A stretch of 64,000 nucleotides of DNA from the NCBI GenBank assembly GCA_023423405.1, contig JAFAFR010000038.1, positions 1-64,000 of the forward strand, in the 5' to 3' direction. The translations under genes were made by a program, and so were the position numbers. Origin of the DNA: Bacteroidota bacterium. GTDB taxonomy: Bacteria; Bacteroidota; Bacteroidia; Chitinophagales; Chitinophagaceae. This document shows positions 1-9,016 of this stretch, piece by piece. Within the stretch, counting starts at the first letter, position 1. Each line of letters begins with the position of its first letter. Under the pieces are notes generated by a model. That model made no database searches. It saw only the letters and a list, made by a program, of their open reading frames with translations, and was not told where the DNA came from.

Positions 1-316
1 AGTGGCACGTGAACTGGGTTCAGAACGTCGCAAGACAGTTCGGTCTCTATCTGTGGTGGGCGCTAGTAAATTGAGAGGACATGACCTTAGTACGAGAGGA
101 CCGGGTCGTATGTACCGCTGGTGTATCTGTTGTGCCGCCAGGTGCAGTGCAGAGTAGCTACGTACAGCAAGGATAAACGCTGAAAGCATCTAAGCGTGAA
201 ACCTTCTTCAAGATGAGTTTACTTTTAAGGGTCGTCGAAGACTACGACGTTGATAGGCTACAGGTATAAGGGTGGTAACATCGAAGCCGAGTAGTACTAA
301 TTGCCCGTAAGCTTTA
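1..316 (+). rRNA. rrl: 23S ribosomal RNA, 3' end (partial)
   Basis: The window opens inside the 3' domain of 23S rRNA. The sarcin-ricin loop (AGTACGAGAGGACC at about 90-103) and the characteristic 3' tail (GCCGAGTAGTACTAATTGCCC) are visible. The 3' end is placed near 316 by analogy with other 23S genes, just before an AT-rich spacer; the exact end cannot be fixed by eye. The 5' part lies outside the window. Confidence 0.95.
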
Positions 317-516
317 TTCTTTTTTTTATGATAGTTCGCTGTCATATCAAATACACTTTGTTATTCTTACATCTTATCCCAATATGTTATTTTATTATTT
401 TGATTGCTGAATTCTATTCATCTTTCAATCTCTAATAAATCACTTGTTGCTTGTGCATGCCAGTTGTTTGAAAACTCATCCAACATTCATCATCCACAAT
501 CCAACATTATCTCTTT
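317..516 (+). other. 23S-5S internal spacer
   Basis: About 200 bases of AT-rich sequence between 23S and 5S. No tRNA fold and no convincing reading frame are visible. A short open frame running from about 404 into the 5S gene has no support. This is presumably the processing spacer of the rRNA precursor. Confidence 0.6.
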
Positions 517-626
517 ATGGTGGTTTTGCCGAGGGTGTTCACCTCTTCCCATACCGAACAGAGAAGTTAAGCCCCTCATGGCCGATGGTACTGCTATATC
601 AGGCGGGAGAGTAGGTAGGTGCCATA
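517..626 (+). rRNA. rrf: 5S ribosomal RNA
   Basis: Roughly 110 bases with the universally conserved 5S segments CCCATACCGAACAG and GTTAAGCCC, the loop E/stem region around GATGGTACTG, and complementary 5' (TGGTGGTTTTG) and 3' (GTAGGTAGGTGCCA) ends. It follows 23S in the usual rrn order and is followed by an intrinsic terminator at 637-669. Ends are good to a few bases. Confidence 0.95.
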
Positions 627-636
627 TTCTTTAACA

Positions 637-669
637 AAGCCCCACAGTTAATCCCTGTGGGGCTTTTTT
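637..669 (+). terminator. rrn operon intrinsic terminator
   Basis: A perfect 11-bp stem (AAGCCCCACAG / CTGTGGGGCTT) with a short loop and a T-run, directly after 5S rRNA. It closes the rRNA operon, so the tRNA-Gly downstream should have its own promoter. Confidence 0.93.
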
Positions 670-733
670 GTGCACCTACCCCAGCCAAAACTTATTCAGC
701 AAAAAATACCTAGCTTGTGGAGGAACAACACCA

Positions 734-806
734 GCGGAAGTAGCTCACCTGGTAGAGCGACAGCTTCCCAAGCTGTAGGCAGCGGGTTCGAGTCCCGTCT
801 TCCGCT
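734..806 (+). tRNA. tRNA-Gly (anticodon CCC)
   Basis: A 73-base cloverleaf: acceptor arm GCGGAAG/CTTCCGC, D-arm AGCTCACCTGGTAGAGC, anticodon stem ACAGC/GCTGT around loop TTCCCAA (anticodon CCC, reading GGG), and T-arm GCGGGTTCGAGTCCCGT. The discriminator base is T and no CCA is encoded, so the CCA-adding enzyme at 29.6 kb is needed for maturation. The gene ends one base before the stop codon of the convergent hydrolase gene, and no terminator is visible between them. Confidence 0.96.
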
Positions 807-1937
807 CTAGCGCGCAATCAGCCGCTCGTACAAGAGACCGGCCGACCGCCGCAACAATTCTACATAACCGTCTTTCGACACCGGGCTGCAACCATTGGTG
901 ATCAGCACCAGCCCCCATTTCTCTTCAGGCTGGAAAAACATATTACTGTACAACCCATAGGCCGATCCCGTATGACCGGTCACCGTCTTACCCGGAATAT
1001 ACCTGTCGGTTTTATACAGGGCAAGTCCATAACCGGCCGCCGATAAAGGCGTTTGCATTTCCCGCGAACTTTTTTCACTGATGATGTGAACACCCCCGCT
1101 TTCCCCGTAGTTCATGTGCATCATCATATAACGCGCAAGATCAACCGCGGATATCTTCATGCCACCCGTCGGCGAAAAAATGGGCGTACTGTATCCCATT
1201 ACATAACTGCTGATCTCGGCACGGCGCGGATGATAGGCGCTTTCCGCCAGCGTAAACCCTCTGGCCGAATCGTATTCATACAAAGGCGTAAATAAACTGG
1301 AATCCAGCCCATCTACCCAATAGCCGCCATACAGGCCGAGCGGGGCCAGCACATGGTTCTTCACATAGCGGTCGAACCGCTCTCCGCTGGTTTTTTCAAT
1401 GATGGCGCCAATCATATTGAAATTCAGGTTACAATACTGGTACTCCGTACCCGGCGCATAGTTGTTATAACAGCTATCTGTATGCGGATTTTTTGCGGGG
1501 TTAATGGCATCGAGCGTAAAATAGCCCTGGCTGTCGTTGATGCTCGACGTGTGCGACAGGCACATGCGAAGCGTGATTGGGATATCGGGGTATTTGGGGT
1601 TGCGGACAGGAAAGCCCATGAGCACCGACATATCATCGTCGAGCTTCAGTTTCCCGGCTTCCACCAACTGCATAATGCTGGTAGCCGAAAAAGATTTTGA
1701 AATGGAAGCGATACGGAAAATATCCCGGGTATGCAACCGCTCACCTGTTTGTAAATTTTTCTTACCGAAAGATTCCACATATACCAGCTCATTGTTTTTC
1801 ACCACGGCTACGGAGAGCCCAACCGCCTTGTATTCACGCATCAGCGCTTTTATTTTCCGGCTGGTACCCCGTTTTTGTGATTGCACTGAAATAGAAAACA
1901 GCAGGAGCAGGCAAAGCAGCCAGCTTATTTTTCGCAT
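807..1937 (-). CDS. Serine beta-lactamase-family hydrolase (class C / esterase-like)
   Basis: A 376-residue secreted protein with a hydrophobic signal peptide (about residues 1-20, ending at a Gln-Lys junction). It has the three active-site motifs of the class C beta-lactamase / penicillin-binding-protein fold: S-I-S-K (S78, K81), Y-C-N (168-170) and H-T-G (322-324). This family covers beta-lactamases, D-amino-acid peptidases and esterases, and the substrate cannot be told from sequence. The protein is expected in the periplasm. The gene stands alone: Lon lies upstream on the same strand beyond a terminator, and the 3' end abuts tRNA-Gly with no spacer. The start is the first ATG that leaves a good signal peptide. 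Confidence 0.85.
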   Translation of the reverse strand: MRKISWLLCLLLLFSISVQSQKRGTSRKIKALMREYKAVGLSVAVVKNNELVYVESFGKKNLQTGERLHTRDIFRIASISKSFSATSIMQLVEAGKLKLDDDMSVLMGFPVRNPKYPDIPITLRMCLSHTSSINDSQGYFTLDAINPAKNPHTDSCYNNYAPGTEYQYCNLNFNMIGAIIEKTSGERFDRYVKNHVLAPLGLYGGYWVDGLDSSLFTPLYEYDSARGFTLAESAYHPRRAEISSYVMGYSTPIFSPTGGMKISAVDLARYMMMHMNYGESGGVHIISEKSSREMQTPLSAAGYGLALYKTDRYIPGKTVTGHTGSAYGLYSNMFFQPEEKWGLVLITNGCSPVSKDGYVELLRRSAGLLYERLIAR

Positions 1938-1976
1938 ACAGTTGATTGTTTGACACTAATGTACAAAAGCTGCGCA

Positions 1977-2013
1977 AAAGAAAAGGGTGCTGCCCCGAAG
2001 TGCAACACCCTTT
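1977..2013 (-). terminator. Intrinsic terminator downstream of lon
   Basis: Read on the minus strand, a roughly 12-bp stem (AAAGGGTGTTGC / GCAGCACCCTTT with one G-U pair) is followed by a T-rich tract (TTTTCTTTT). It lies about 85 bases past the lon stop and separates lon from the hydrolase gene downstream. Confidence 0.8.
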
Positions 2014-2097
2014 AACCCTTAAAACAACCAACATGAAAATTTCTACTTGTCTATAACAATTCCAAACGCTGAAAGTTCGGCCCGGGTTGCGGACCGC

Positions 2098-4503
2098 TCA
2101 CACCAGCGCCAGGTCCAGCACCTGCTGCATGGTCTTCACATAATGGAATTTCAGTCCCTTGATGAAACCTGCCTCAATTTCCGCCACATCTTTTTCATTC
2201 TGCCAGCAGAGCACAATCTCTTTCAGCCCGGCCCTTTTGGCCGCCAGCACTTTTTCCTTGATGCCACCCACCGGAAGCACCTGCCCGCGCAGCGTGATCT
2301 CTCCCGTCATCGCCAGGTAAGGCTTCACCTTCCTGCCGGTAAAGGCCGAGGTAAGCGCTGTAAGCATCGTGATCCCGGCACTGGGGCCATCTTTCGGTAC
2401 CGCGCCTTCCGGCACATGCACATGAATATTTTTTTTCTGGAACTGCTCGTTACTGATCCCCAGCTTTTTGGCGTTCGCCTGGATATAAGTGAGGGCCGTG
2501 CTGGCGCTTTCTTTCATCACATTGCCCAGGTTACCCGTTAAGCGAAGCTCGCCCTTGCCCTCGCTGAGCGAAGTTTCAATGAAAAGGATATCTCCACCTA
2601 CATAGGTCCAGGCCAGCCCTACCGCTACGCCCGGCATATTCGCCGTCTTATAAATATCATTGCTGTAACGCGCCTTGCCGAGGATGGACTCCACATCGGC
2701 CACGCTGAGATTGGTACGCAGTTTGCCTTCCGTCGCATATTGCCTGGCCTGCGCCCGCATGATGGAAGCCAGTTGCCGGTCGAGCTCGCGCACGCCACTC
2801 TCGCGGGTATAATCCTCGATGATCTTTTCCAGCACCTTGTCGTTGATCCGGAAAGGGATCTTTGCCAGTCCATGCGCCTCTTTCTGTTTGGGCACCAGGT
2901 GGCGTTTGGCGATTTCCACCTTCTCTTCAATAGCATAGCCGCTGAGGTCAATGATCTCCAAACGGTCGCGGAGCGCCGGCTGGATATTATTGATGTTATT
3001 GGCGGTGGCAATGAACAGCACTTTGCTGAGGTCGTATTCCAGTTCGAGGTAGTTGTCGTAAAAACTGTTGTTCTGTTCAGGGTCCAGCACTTCCAGCAGG
3101 GCGGAAGAAGGATCGCCGCGGTGATCGGCGCCCACCTTGTCGATCTCGTCGAGGATCATCACCGGGTTACCCGATTTCACTTTGCGGATGCTCTGCAGAA
3201 TGCGGCCGGGCATGGCGCCGATATAGGTCTTGCGGTGGCCGCGGATCTCACTTTCGTCGTGCAGGCCGCCCAGGCTGAGCCGTACGTATTTACGCCCGAT
3301 GGCGCTGGCAATGCTGCGCCCCAGCGAGGTTTTACCAATACCGGGAGGGCCCACAAAACAGAGAATGGGACTTTTCAAATCGCCCTTCAGTTTGAGCACG
3401 GCAATGTATTCCAGGATCCGTTCCTTGATCTTGTCCATGCCGTAATGGTCCTGGTCCAGCACCTCGCGCGCATGTTTCAGGTCGAAGGAGTCGGTGGTGT
3501 ATTCGCCCCAGGGGAGATCGAGCATGAGATCGAGATGGTTGTACACCACGGAATAATCGGGCGTGGAAGGATGCATTCTTTCCAGTTTCTCAATGCCCTT
3601 CCGGAACATGTCTTTGGCGGCGGCAGACCACTGTTTCTGCTCCGCTTTCTTCTTCATTTCCTTCACCTCCAGCTCGTTGGTATCACCACCCAGTTCTTCT
3701 TTGATGCTTTTCATCTGCTGCTGCAGGAAATATTCCCGCTGCTGCTTGTCGAGCTCCGTCTTGGTCTTATTGGTCAGCTTGTTTTTCAGTTCGGCGAACT
3801 GCAGCTCCCGCTGCAATAATTTCATCAGCAGCTCCGCCCTTTCATTGAGATCGTTCAACTGCAGCAACTGCTGTTTTTCCTGCAGTTCCGTATTGAGGTT
3901 GCTCGATACAAAATTGATCAGGAAGGAGGGGTTCTCAATATTTTTCAGGATCACCTGGGCTTCGGAAGGGATCTGGGGGGAAAGTTCAATGATCTGGTTG
4001 GCGATCTCCTTGATATTGGCCATATAGGCGGCCATATTTTCGTCGGCCACCGGCAGTGTATCTTCCACCAGGGTCACTTTGGCGCGGAAAAACGGATCCT
4101 CGCTGGTGAAATGGTCGAGGCTGAATCTTTTTTTGCCCTGGATGATCACCGTAGTGCCACCGTCGGGCATCTTGATCAGCTTTACGATTTTGGCCACGGT
4201 GCCGGTCTTTTCCAGGTCTTCCATGGAAGGGTTGTCGATATTGGTTTGCTTTTGCGCCAGCACGCCCACGAGCTTGTCGCCCCTGTATGCTTCGTTGACG
4301 GCCTTGATGCTTTTATCGCGGCCCACGGTAATGGGCAGCACCACGCCGGGAAACAATACCGTATTCCGCAGGGGCAGAATGGGCAGGTCGGCGGGCACCT
4401 CCAGGTCTGTATTGTCTTCGGCTTCGTGTTCGTTGAGCGGGATAATGGGAATGAAATCCATTTCTTCTTCTTCTGAGTGCATATAAAATTTCGTATCGAT
4501 CAT
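2098..4503 (-). CDS. lon: Endopeptidase La (ATP-dependent Lon protease)
   Basis: An 801-residue cytoplasmic AAA+ protease of normal family length. In order: N-terminal LON substrate-binding domain (about 40-235), coiled-coil region (about 235-300), AAA+ ATPase with Walker A GPPGIGKT (385-392) and Walker B ending in ILDEID (about 450-455), and C-terminal peptidase with catalytic Ser708 in KDGPSAG and Lys751 in GGIKEKV, spaced 43 residues apart as in E. coli Lon. It degrades misfolded and regulatory proteins. The acidic N-terminal extension (HSEEEEMD) is a lineage-type feature. An alternative start is Met8 at 4482. No heat-shock operator was recognised in the 163-base gap to the divergent phosphorylase gene. 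Confidence 0.98.
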   Translation of the reverse strand: MIDTKFYMHSEEEEMDFIPIIPLNEHEAEDNTDLEVPADLPILPLRNTVLFPGVVLPITVGRDKSIKAVNEAYRGDKLVGVLAQKQTNIDNPSMEDLEKTGTVAKIVKLIKMPDGGTTVIIQGKKRFSLDHFTSEDPFFRAKVTLVEDTLPVADENMAAYMANIKEIANQIIELSPQIPSEAQVILKNIENPSFLINFVSSNLNTELQEKQQLLQLNDLNERAELLMKLLQRELQFAELKNKLTNKTKTELDKQQREYFLQQQMKSIKEELGGDTNELEVKEMKKKAEQKQWSAAAKDMFRKGIEKLERMHPSTPDYSVVYNHLDLMLDLPWGEYTTDSFDLKHAREVLDQDHYGMDKIKERILEYIAVLKLKGDLKSPILCFVGPPGIGKTSLGRSIASAIGRKYVRLSLGGLHDESEIRGHRKTYIGAMPGRILQSIRKVKSGNPVMILDEIDKVGADHRGDPSSALLEVLDPEQNNSFYDNYLELEYDLSKVLFIATANNINNIQPALRDRLEIIDLSGYAIEEKVEIAKRHLVPKQKEAHGLAKIPFRINDKVLEKIIEDYTRESGVRELDRQLASIMRAQARQYATEGKLRTNLSVADVESILGKARYSNDIYKTANMPGVAVGLAWTYVGGDILFIETSLSEGKGELRLTGNLGNVMKESASTALTYIQANAKKLGISNEQFQKKNIHVHVPEGAVPKDGPSAGITMLTALTSAFTGRKVKPYLAMTGEITLRGQVLPVGGIKEKVLAAKRAGLKEIVLCWQNEKDVAEIEAGFIKGLKFHYVKTMQQVLDLALV

Positions 4504-4610
4504 AGTGGCGTCTTCTTATGACAAAATAGCATTTCCTGTCCTTACATGCGGGCCGGGAATAGTACCGCATAGGGAGACAAGATTGGTGCCATGCCATACA
4601 AATGACCAAT

Positions 4611-4644
4611 TTTGGCGGAAAAGCATACATAAGGGTTATATTTG
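4611..4644 (+). promoter_or_regulatory. Bacteroidota-type promoter for the purine phosphorylase gene
   Basis: TTTG at 4611-4614, 22 bases, then TATATTTG at 4637-4644, matching the TTTG / TAnnTTTG sigma-A consensus of Bacteroidota. It predicts a start near 4650 and a leader of about 17 bases. Confidence 0.75.
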
Positions 4645-4666
4645 CCGCCATATCTAAACCACTAGT

Positions 4667-5488
4667 ATGTCAGCTTTGATGGAGCGATTGGAAGAAACGG
4701 TAGGCTTTATCCGGGAAAAATATCCACATACCCCCAGCGCGGGCATCGTGCTGGGAAGCGGGCTCGGAAACCTGGTGGCCGAGATGCAGGTGGAAGCCGA
4801 GATCCCCTATGGCGAGTTGCCGCATTTTCCGGTTTCAACCGTGGAGGGACATTCGGGCAAGCTGATCTTTGGCGAGCTGGGCGGAAAAAAAGTGCTGGCC
4901 ATGGCCGGCCGCTTTCATTATTATGAAGGCTATGCCGCCGGGGAAGTGGCTTTTCCCATCCGCGTCATGAAACTGCTGGGCATCGAACACCTGCTCATCA
5001 GCAATGCTGCCGGTGGCATGCACCCCGATTTTGCGGTGGGAGACCTGATGATCATCACCGACCAGATCGCCCTTTTTACTGCCAACCCGCTGCTGGGTAA
5101 AAACGAAGGGGCCCTGGGTCCGCGCTTCCCCGATATGAGTGAGCCCTACAGCAGGGACCTGGTGAAAAAAGCCAAAGCCATTGCGGCATCCCATCATATC
5201 AAAGTGCATACGGGCACTTATGTGGGCGTTACGGGCCCCAGTTTCGAAACCCGTGCCGAATACCGGATGCTGCACCTGCTGGGCGCCGATGCCGTTGGCA
5301 TGAGCACCGTGCAGGAAGTGATCGTGGCAAGGCACATGCAGATGAAGGTCTTTGCACTGAGCGTTATTACCGACCTGGGGATCCGCGAAGAAGACAATAT
5401 CATCACCCACGAAGAAGTGCTGGCCGCAGCCGCAGCCGCTGAACCCAGGCTTACCACATTATTCAAAGAACTGGTGTCATCCCTTTAG
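4667..5488 (+). CDS. Purine-nucleoside phosphorylase (PNP type I)
   Basis: A 273-residue cytoplasmic enzyme that splits purine nucleosides with phosphate to base and (deoxy)ribose 1-phosphate for salvage. The trimeric PNP family signature is clear: phosphate loop GIVLGSGLG (about 26-34), TVEGHSG, ISNAAGG, GVTGPSFETRAEYRM and the purine-site region VGMSTVQEV. Length is typical. It starts at the ATG 23 bases past a good promoter. The porin gene follows after 3 bases, so the two are probably co-transcribed. Guanosine/inosine preference is assumed from the family. Confidence 0.95.
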   Translation: MSALMERLEETVGFIREKYPHTPSAGIVLGSGLGNLVAEMQVEAEIPYGELPHFPVSTVEGHSGKLIFGELGGKKVLAMAGRFHYYEGYAAGEVAFPIRVMKLLGIEHLLISNAAGGMHPDFAVGDLMIITDQIALFTANPLLGKNEGALGPRFPDMSEPYSRDLVKKAKAIAASHHIKVHTGTYVGVTGPSFETRAEYRMLHLLGADAVGMSTVQEVIVARHMQMKVFALSVITDLGIREEDNIITHEEVLAAAAAAEPRLTTLFKELVSSL

Positions 5489-5491
5489 AGT

Positions 5492-7498
5492 TTGCAAAAA
5501 AGCGTTTACATATTAACGTTGGTACTGGCCCTGGCCGGAATGAACGCGTTTGCACAAAATCCCCTGCGCCGTTTGCCGGGCATGAGTGGCATGGGCGGTG
5601 GTGGTAAGGGGCAGGACAGTCTCAAGCACCGCGACAACCTCGAAGATTCCATCACCATCCGCTTCCGTTACCTCGATTCTTCCCGGTTGCAGAAATTCGA
5701 TTCCTCCATTCTCGATTTCCGTGCAAAATATCCCGTGCCGGCCGATTTTACCAACCTCGGCAATACGGGAACGGCGGCGCGTTCCCTGGCATTTGCACCG
5801 CGTTTGGAAAGTGGCTGGGACCATGGATTTCACGCCTTCGACACTTATAAGATATCCTTCGATAAGATCCGCTATTACCAGACCACCCGGCCTTATTCGG
5901 AACTGGGTTACCTGCTGGGCAGCCGTTCCGAACAGATCATCCACCTGCTGCATACCCAAAACATCAACCCCAACTGGAACGCCGCTTTTCAATACGATCT
6001 CATCAACTCACCGGGTTTTTTCAAGAACCAGAATACCGCACACAACCGCTACCTGCTCAATACCTATTATAATTCTCCCAACCGCCGCTACAGCCTCTAT
6101 TTTGTGGTGCTGGCCAACGTGATGCAGTCCAACGAGAACGGCGGCATCCGCGACGACCAGGATTATCTTTCCAATGTTACCACCTATAAGGAGAGAAGTT
6201 CCATCCCGGTACAACTGGGCAACTATGTACGTCCTGAGCAGAGTTTCCTGAACAGCAAGCTCAATACAGGCAACCGGCAGGCGGCCACCACGCTCTTCCT
6301 GCGGCAGCAATACGATCTCGGAAAAAAAGACAGCGTGGTAACGGATTCCACCGTGCAGCGCCTTTTTTATCCGAAGCTGCGCATGGAATACAACCTGTCG
6401 TACAGCTTGTATAAGTTTAAATACTATGATGCCGATCCGGACGACAGCTTTTATGTGAAGCACTATAATTTTCTGACCACTCCCAACAACGGATTTACGC
6501 TGCAGGAAAACTGGAAAGTGCTGCTCAATGATTTTTCGCTCTATAGTTTTCCCGATGCCAAAAACCCGCAGCAGTTCCTGAAAGCGGGCATCTCCTTTCA
6601 AAACCTGCAGGGCGAATTTTCCGATGGCGAGCGCGTTTTCTACAACATGTTCCTGCACGGCGAATACCGCAACAAAACGCGCAACAAGAAATGGGACCTG
6701 GAAGCCTATGGTAAATTTTACCTGGCAGGATATAACAATGCCGATTTCGACGTGAATGCCTCGCTGCGGCGTTACCTGAGCCGCAAGCTGGGGTATGCGG
6801 CCATCGGCCTGCAGAACGTGAACCGTACGCCGTCGTATATATTTGAGACCAACAGCAGCTTCAGCTTTGGAGCGCTGCCTACCTTCAACAAGGAAAACAT
6901 CACCCGCATTTTCGGATCCATCGACAACGACTATTACCGCTGGCAACTGGCGGCGAGTTATTACCTCGTAAGCAACTATACTTATTTCCGCGATTACTAT
7001 GTAGCCGACCAGGCCACGGCTTTGTTTAACGTGTTCTCCCTGAAAGGGCAGAAAACATTCCGCATCGGCAGGCGCTGGGACTGGCTGGCCAGTGTACAAT
7101 TCAACCAGCGGCTGGGCGACGGGCCCGTGAACATGCCCCTGTTTTTTACCTTTCACCGTTTTGGTTACGAAGGCAACCTCGGGTTCAAAAACCTGAACCT
7201 GGCAACGGGACTGGAGCTGCGTTATTTCAGTCCCTATAAGGCCGACCAGTATTCGCCGCTGCAGAGCCAGTTCTTTTTCCAGGACAGCATCCAGGTGAAG
7301 ATGAAGTTTCCCGATATAGCGGCCTACCTCAACTTCAGGATCCGCGGGTTCACGCTTTATCTGCGCGCAGAAAACCTGAATACGGCGAGCTTTGGCGGCG
7401 GCGGTTTCGGGTGGACCAACAACAACCTGGCTGCGCCAAACTATCCCACGCCGGGCTTCCAGTTGCGGCTGGGTATCTTCTGGAGTTTCGTGAACTGA
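5492..7498 (+). CDS. Putative porin (Bacteroidota outer-membrane beta-barrel)
   Basis: A 668-residue protein with a signal peptide (cleavage expected after AFAQ, about residue 22), a Gly-rich linker and then a long alternating-hydrophobicity barrel rich in Tyr, Phe and Asn ending in an aromatic strand (RLGIFWSFVN). It resembles the Bacteroidota putative porin family often found beside small-molecule salvage genes. The start is a TTG three bases after the phosphorylase stop; no in-frame ATG would keep the signal peptide. Its position suggests nucleoside uptake, but this is context only. Confidence 0.75.
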   Translation: MQKSVYILTLVLALAGMNAFAQNPLRRLPGMSGMGGGGKGQDSLKHRDNLEDSITIRFRYLDSSRLQKFDSSILDFRAKYPVPADFTNLGNTGTAARSLAFAPRLESGWDHGFHAFDTYKISFDKIRYYQTTRPYSELGYLLGSRSEQIIHLLHTQNINPNWNAAFQYDLINSPGFFKNQNTAHNRYLLNTYYNSPNRRYSLYFVVLANVMQSNENGGIRDDQDYLSNVTTYKERSSIPVQLGNYVRPEQSFLNSKLNTGNRQAATTLFLRQQYDLGKKDSVVTDSTVQRLFYPKLRMEYNLSYSLYKFKYYDADPDDSFYVKHYNFLTTPNNGFTLQENWKVLLNDFSLYSFPDAKNPQQFLKAGISFQNLQGEFSDGERVFYNMFLHGEYRNKTRNKKWDLEAYGKFYLAGYNNADFDVNASLRRYLSRKLGYAAIGLQNVNRTPSYIFETNSSFSFGALPTFNKENITRIFGSIDNDYYRWQLAASYYLVSNYTYFRDYYVADQATALFNVFSLKGQKTFRIGRRWDWLASVQFNQRLGDGPVNMPLFFTFHRFGYEGNLGFKNLNLATGLELRYFSPYKADQYSPLQSQFFFQDSIQVKMKFPDIAAYLNFRIRGFTLYLRAENLNTASFGGGGFGWTNNNLAAPNYPTPGFQLRLGIFWSFVN

Positions 7499-7508
7499 GG
7501 CGATGTTG

Positions 7509-7516
7509 TATCTTTG
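7509..7516 (+). promoter_or_regulatory. Minus-7 promoter element for the HYC_CC_PP gene
   Basis: TATCTTTG, a perfect TAnnTTTG element, ends 6 bases before the TTG chosen as start. TTTC at 7486-7489 sits at about the right distance for a weak upstream element. The predicted RNA would start almost at the start codon. Confidence 0.55.
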
Positions 7517-7521
7517 CAGGG

Positions 7522-7923
7522 TTGAAAAGGATCCTGACCATACCGCTCGCTTTTTTATACCTGCTGGTTTCCAGTGGCCTGATCCTGGAAGTGCACCACT
7601 GTATGGGCCGCGTGGCGGATGCAGAACTTCATCTTTTTGCCCAGGACGATACCCATTGCGGCAACTGCGGCATGGAAAAAAAGACGGAGGGAAAGCACTG
7701 CTGTAAAGACGAATACCGGCAGATCAAGGTCAGTGAAGACCAGAAACTTCCTGTTTTAACATTTCTTTTCCAGGCCCTCGCGCCCGAAGCCATCTTACCC
7801 GTAAGCGGCTTCCAATTGCCCGCGCCGGTGGCGGAACAGGTAGTGGCTTACCAGGTATTGCCGAACCCACCTCCCAAACTCCCGGACGACGTCCAGGCTT
7901 TTTTATCGGTATATAGAATTTGA
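7522..7923 (+). CDS. HYC_CC_PP-family protein (probable metal-related)
   Basis: 133 residues from a TTG start. N-terminal hydrophobic signal/anchor (RILTIPLAFLYLLVSSGL), then VHHCMGRV, a Cys/His cluster (HCGNCGME and KHCCKDE) and a C-terminal Pro-Pro motif (NPPPKLP). This spacing defines the Bacteroidota family named for its HYC, CC and PP motifs; here the first motif is HHC. The Cys/His clusters suggest metal binding in the periplasm. An in-frame upstream extension into the porin gene is open, but it lacks a signal peptide and would precede the promoter element. It heads a cluster with an HMA-domain protein and a thioredoxin. Confidence 0.7.
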   Translation: MKRILTIPLAFLYLLVSSGLILEVHHCMGRVADAELHLFAQDDTHCGNCGMEKKTEGKHCCKDEYRQIKVSEDQKLPVLTFLFQALAPEAILPVSGFQLPAPVAEQVVAYQVLPNPPPKLPDDVQAFLSVYRI

Positions 7924-7981
7924 GAATGGTTCCCATGCCCATGCGGAAACAATCATTCATTTAACTTCTCAAATTCATGTC

Positions 7982-8539
7982 ATGAAAAAGATAGTATTCC
8001 TGGTAGCGGTTCTTCTTACCGCCCAGTTAATGGCTTCGCCCATACAGGCACAATTCAGCAGTGCCAACCTGCAGGCCAGCGGCCTTACCTGCGCTCTCTG
8101 TACCCGCGCCATCAATAAATCGCTCGAACAATTGCCCTTTGTGGCCGCCGTTCAGACAGATATCAAAACCTCTTCTTTCCAGATCAGTTTTAAAGAGAGC
8201 GGCCATGTGGATCCCGATGCCCTGCGCAAGGCCGTGGAAGATGCCGGCTTCTCTGTGGCCAGGCTGCAACTGAAAGGAAACTTCAGCGGTGTCGCTGCCA
8301 AAAACGACAGCCATGTGCTCATAGCCGGGCGAACCTTTCATTTTCTCAAAGTGAAGGACCAGGTATTGCAGGGCGAACAAACGCTTACGCTGGTGGACAA
8401 AAATTTTGTGACTGCCAAAGAATTCTCCAAATACAAAAGCGCCACCAGCCTGCAATGCATTGAAAGCGGGCGGGCCTCCCATTGCTGCAGCAGGGACGGC
8501 GTACAGGCCAATGCCCGCATTTATCATGTAACCATATGA
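7982..8539 (+). CDS. Secreted heavy-metal-associated (HMA) domain protein
   Basis: 185 residues: signal peptide (about 1-24), then one HMA-like domain (about 27-90) with the metal-binding pair C37-A-L-C40 in GLTCALC, as in copper chaperones. The second half has no domain I recognise but ends with a Cys-rich stretch (SHCCSRDG). It probably binds copper or a similar soft metal in the periplasm. Its stop overlaps the start of the thioredoxin gene by the ATGA arrangement, so the two are translationally coupled. Confidence 0.8.
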   Translation: MKKIVFLVAVLLTAQLMASPIQAQFSSANLQASGLTCALCTRAINKSLEQLPFVAAVQTDIKTSSFQISFKESGHVDPDALRKAVEDAGFSVARLQLKGNFSGVAAKNDSHVLIAGRTFHFLKVKDQVLQGEQTLTLVDKNFVTAKEFSKYKSATSLQCIESGRASHCCSRDGVQANARIYHVTI

Positions 8540-9012
8540 AATATTTCCTGCTGACAGTATTGTTGCTGAACGCGGCTATCGCCGGGGCACAACCGAAAAT
8601 AGGGAAACCGGCTCCTGCCCTATGTGTGCAGGGGCCGGCGACCCAACCGGTGGACCTCAGCGCTTACCGCGGCAAAGTGGTGCTGGTGGATTTCTGGGCC
8701 AGTTGGTGCAGGCCCTGCCGGGAAAGCAACCGCTGGTTAGCGCCCATCTACAACCAGTACCGCCACAAGGGATTTGAAATACTGGGGATCAGTCTCGACC
8801 AGGATAGCAGTTCCTGGCAACAGGCCATCCATGCCGATGGTATCAACTGGATACAGGTCAATGAAAAAGGAGGCTGGCGTAATCCAGTCACCACGGAGTG
8901 GCGGGTGCGTTTTCTGCCCACGTCCTTCCTGATCGACCGGAAAGGTGTCATTGTGTCCATCGATCCCGGCGCTACCGAGCTCCGCAACTACCTGCAGCAG
9001 GCTTTAAACTGA
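8536..9012 (+). CDS. TlpA-like thioredoxin-fold protein
   Basis: 158 residues with a signal peptide (about 1-18) and a redoxin/TlpA domain carrying the active-site motif W-C-R-P-C (57-61) in VDFWASWCRPC and the cis-Pro region FLPTSFLIDR. It should act as a periplasmic thiol-disulfide reductase, probably keeping the Cys residues of its neighbours reduced. The ATG at 8536 overlaps the preceding stop; a longer upstream frame exists but would lose the signal peptide. Confidence 0.88.
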   Translation: MKYFLLTVLLLNAAIAGAQPKIGKPAPALCVQGPATQPVDLSAYRGKVVLVDFWASWCRPCRESNRWLAPIYNQYRHKGFEILGISLDQDSSSWQQAIHADGINWIQVNEKGGWRNPVTTEWRVRFLPTSFLIDRKGVIVSIDPGATELRNYLQQALN

Positions 9013-9016
9013 GCCC

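Noticed and set aside
404..634. 76-residue open frame overlapping 5S rRNA
   Set aside because: It runs through the conserved 5S sequence and has no promoter or coding signature.
2740..3819. Plus-strand open frame of 359 codons inside lon
   Set aside because: Antisense to a highly conserved gene; His/Val/Phe-rich shadow composition with no domain.
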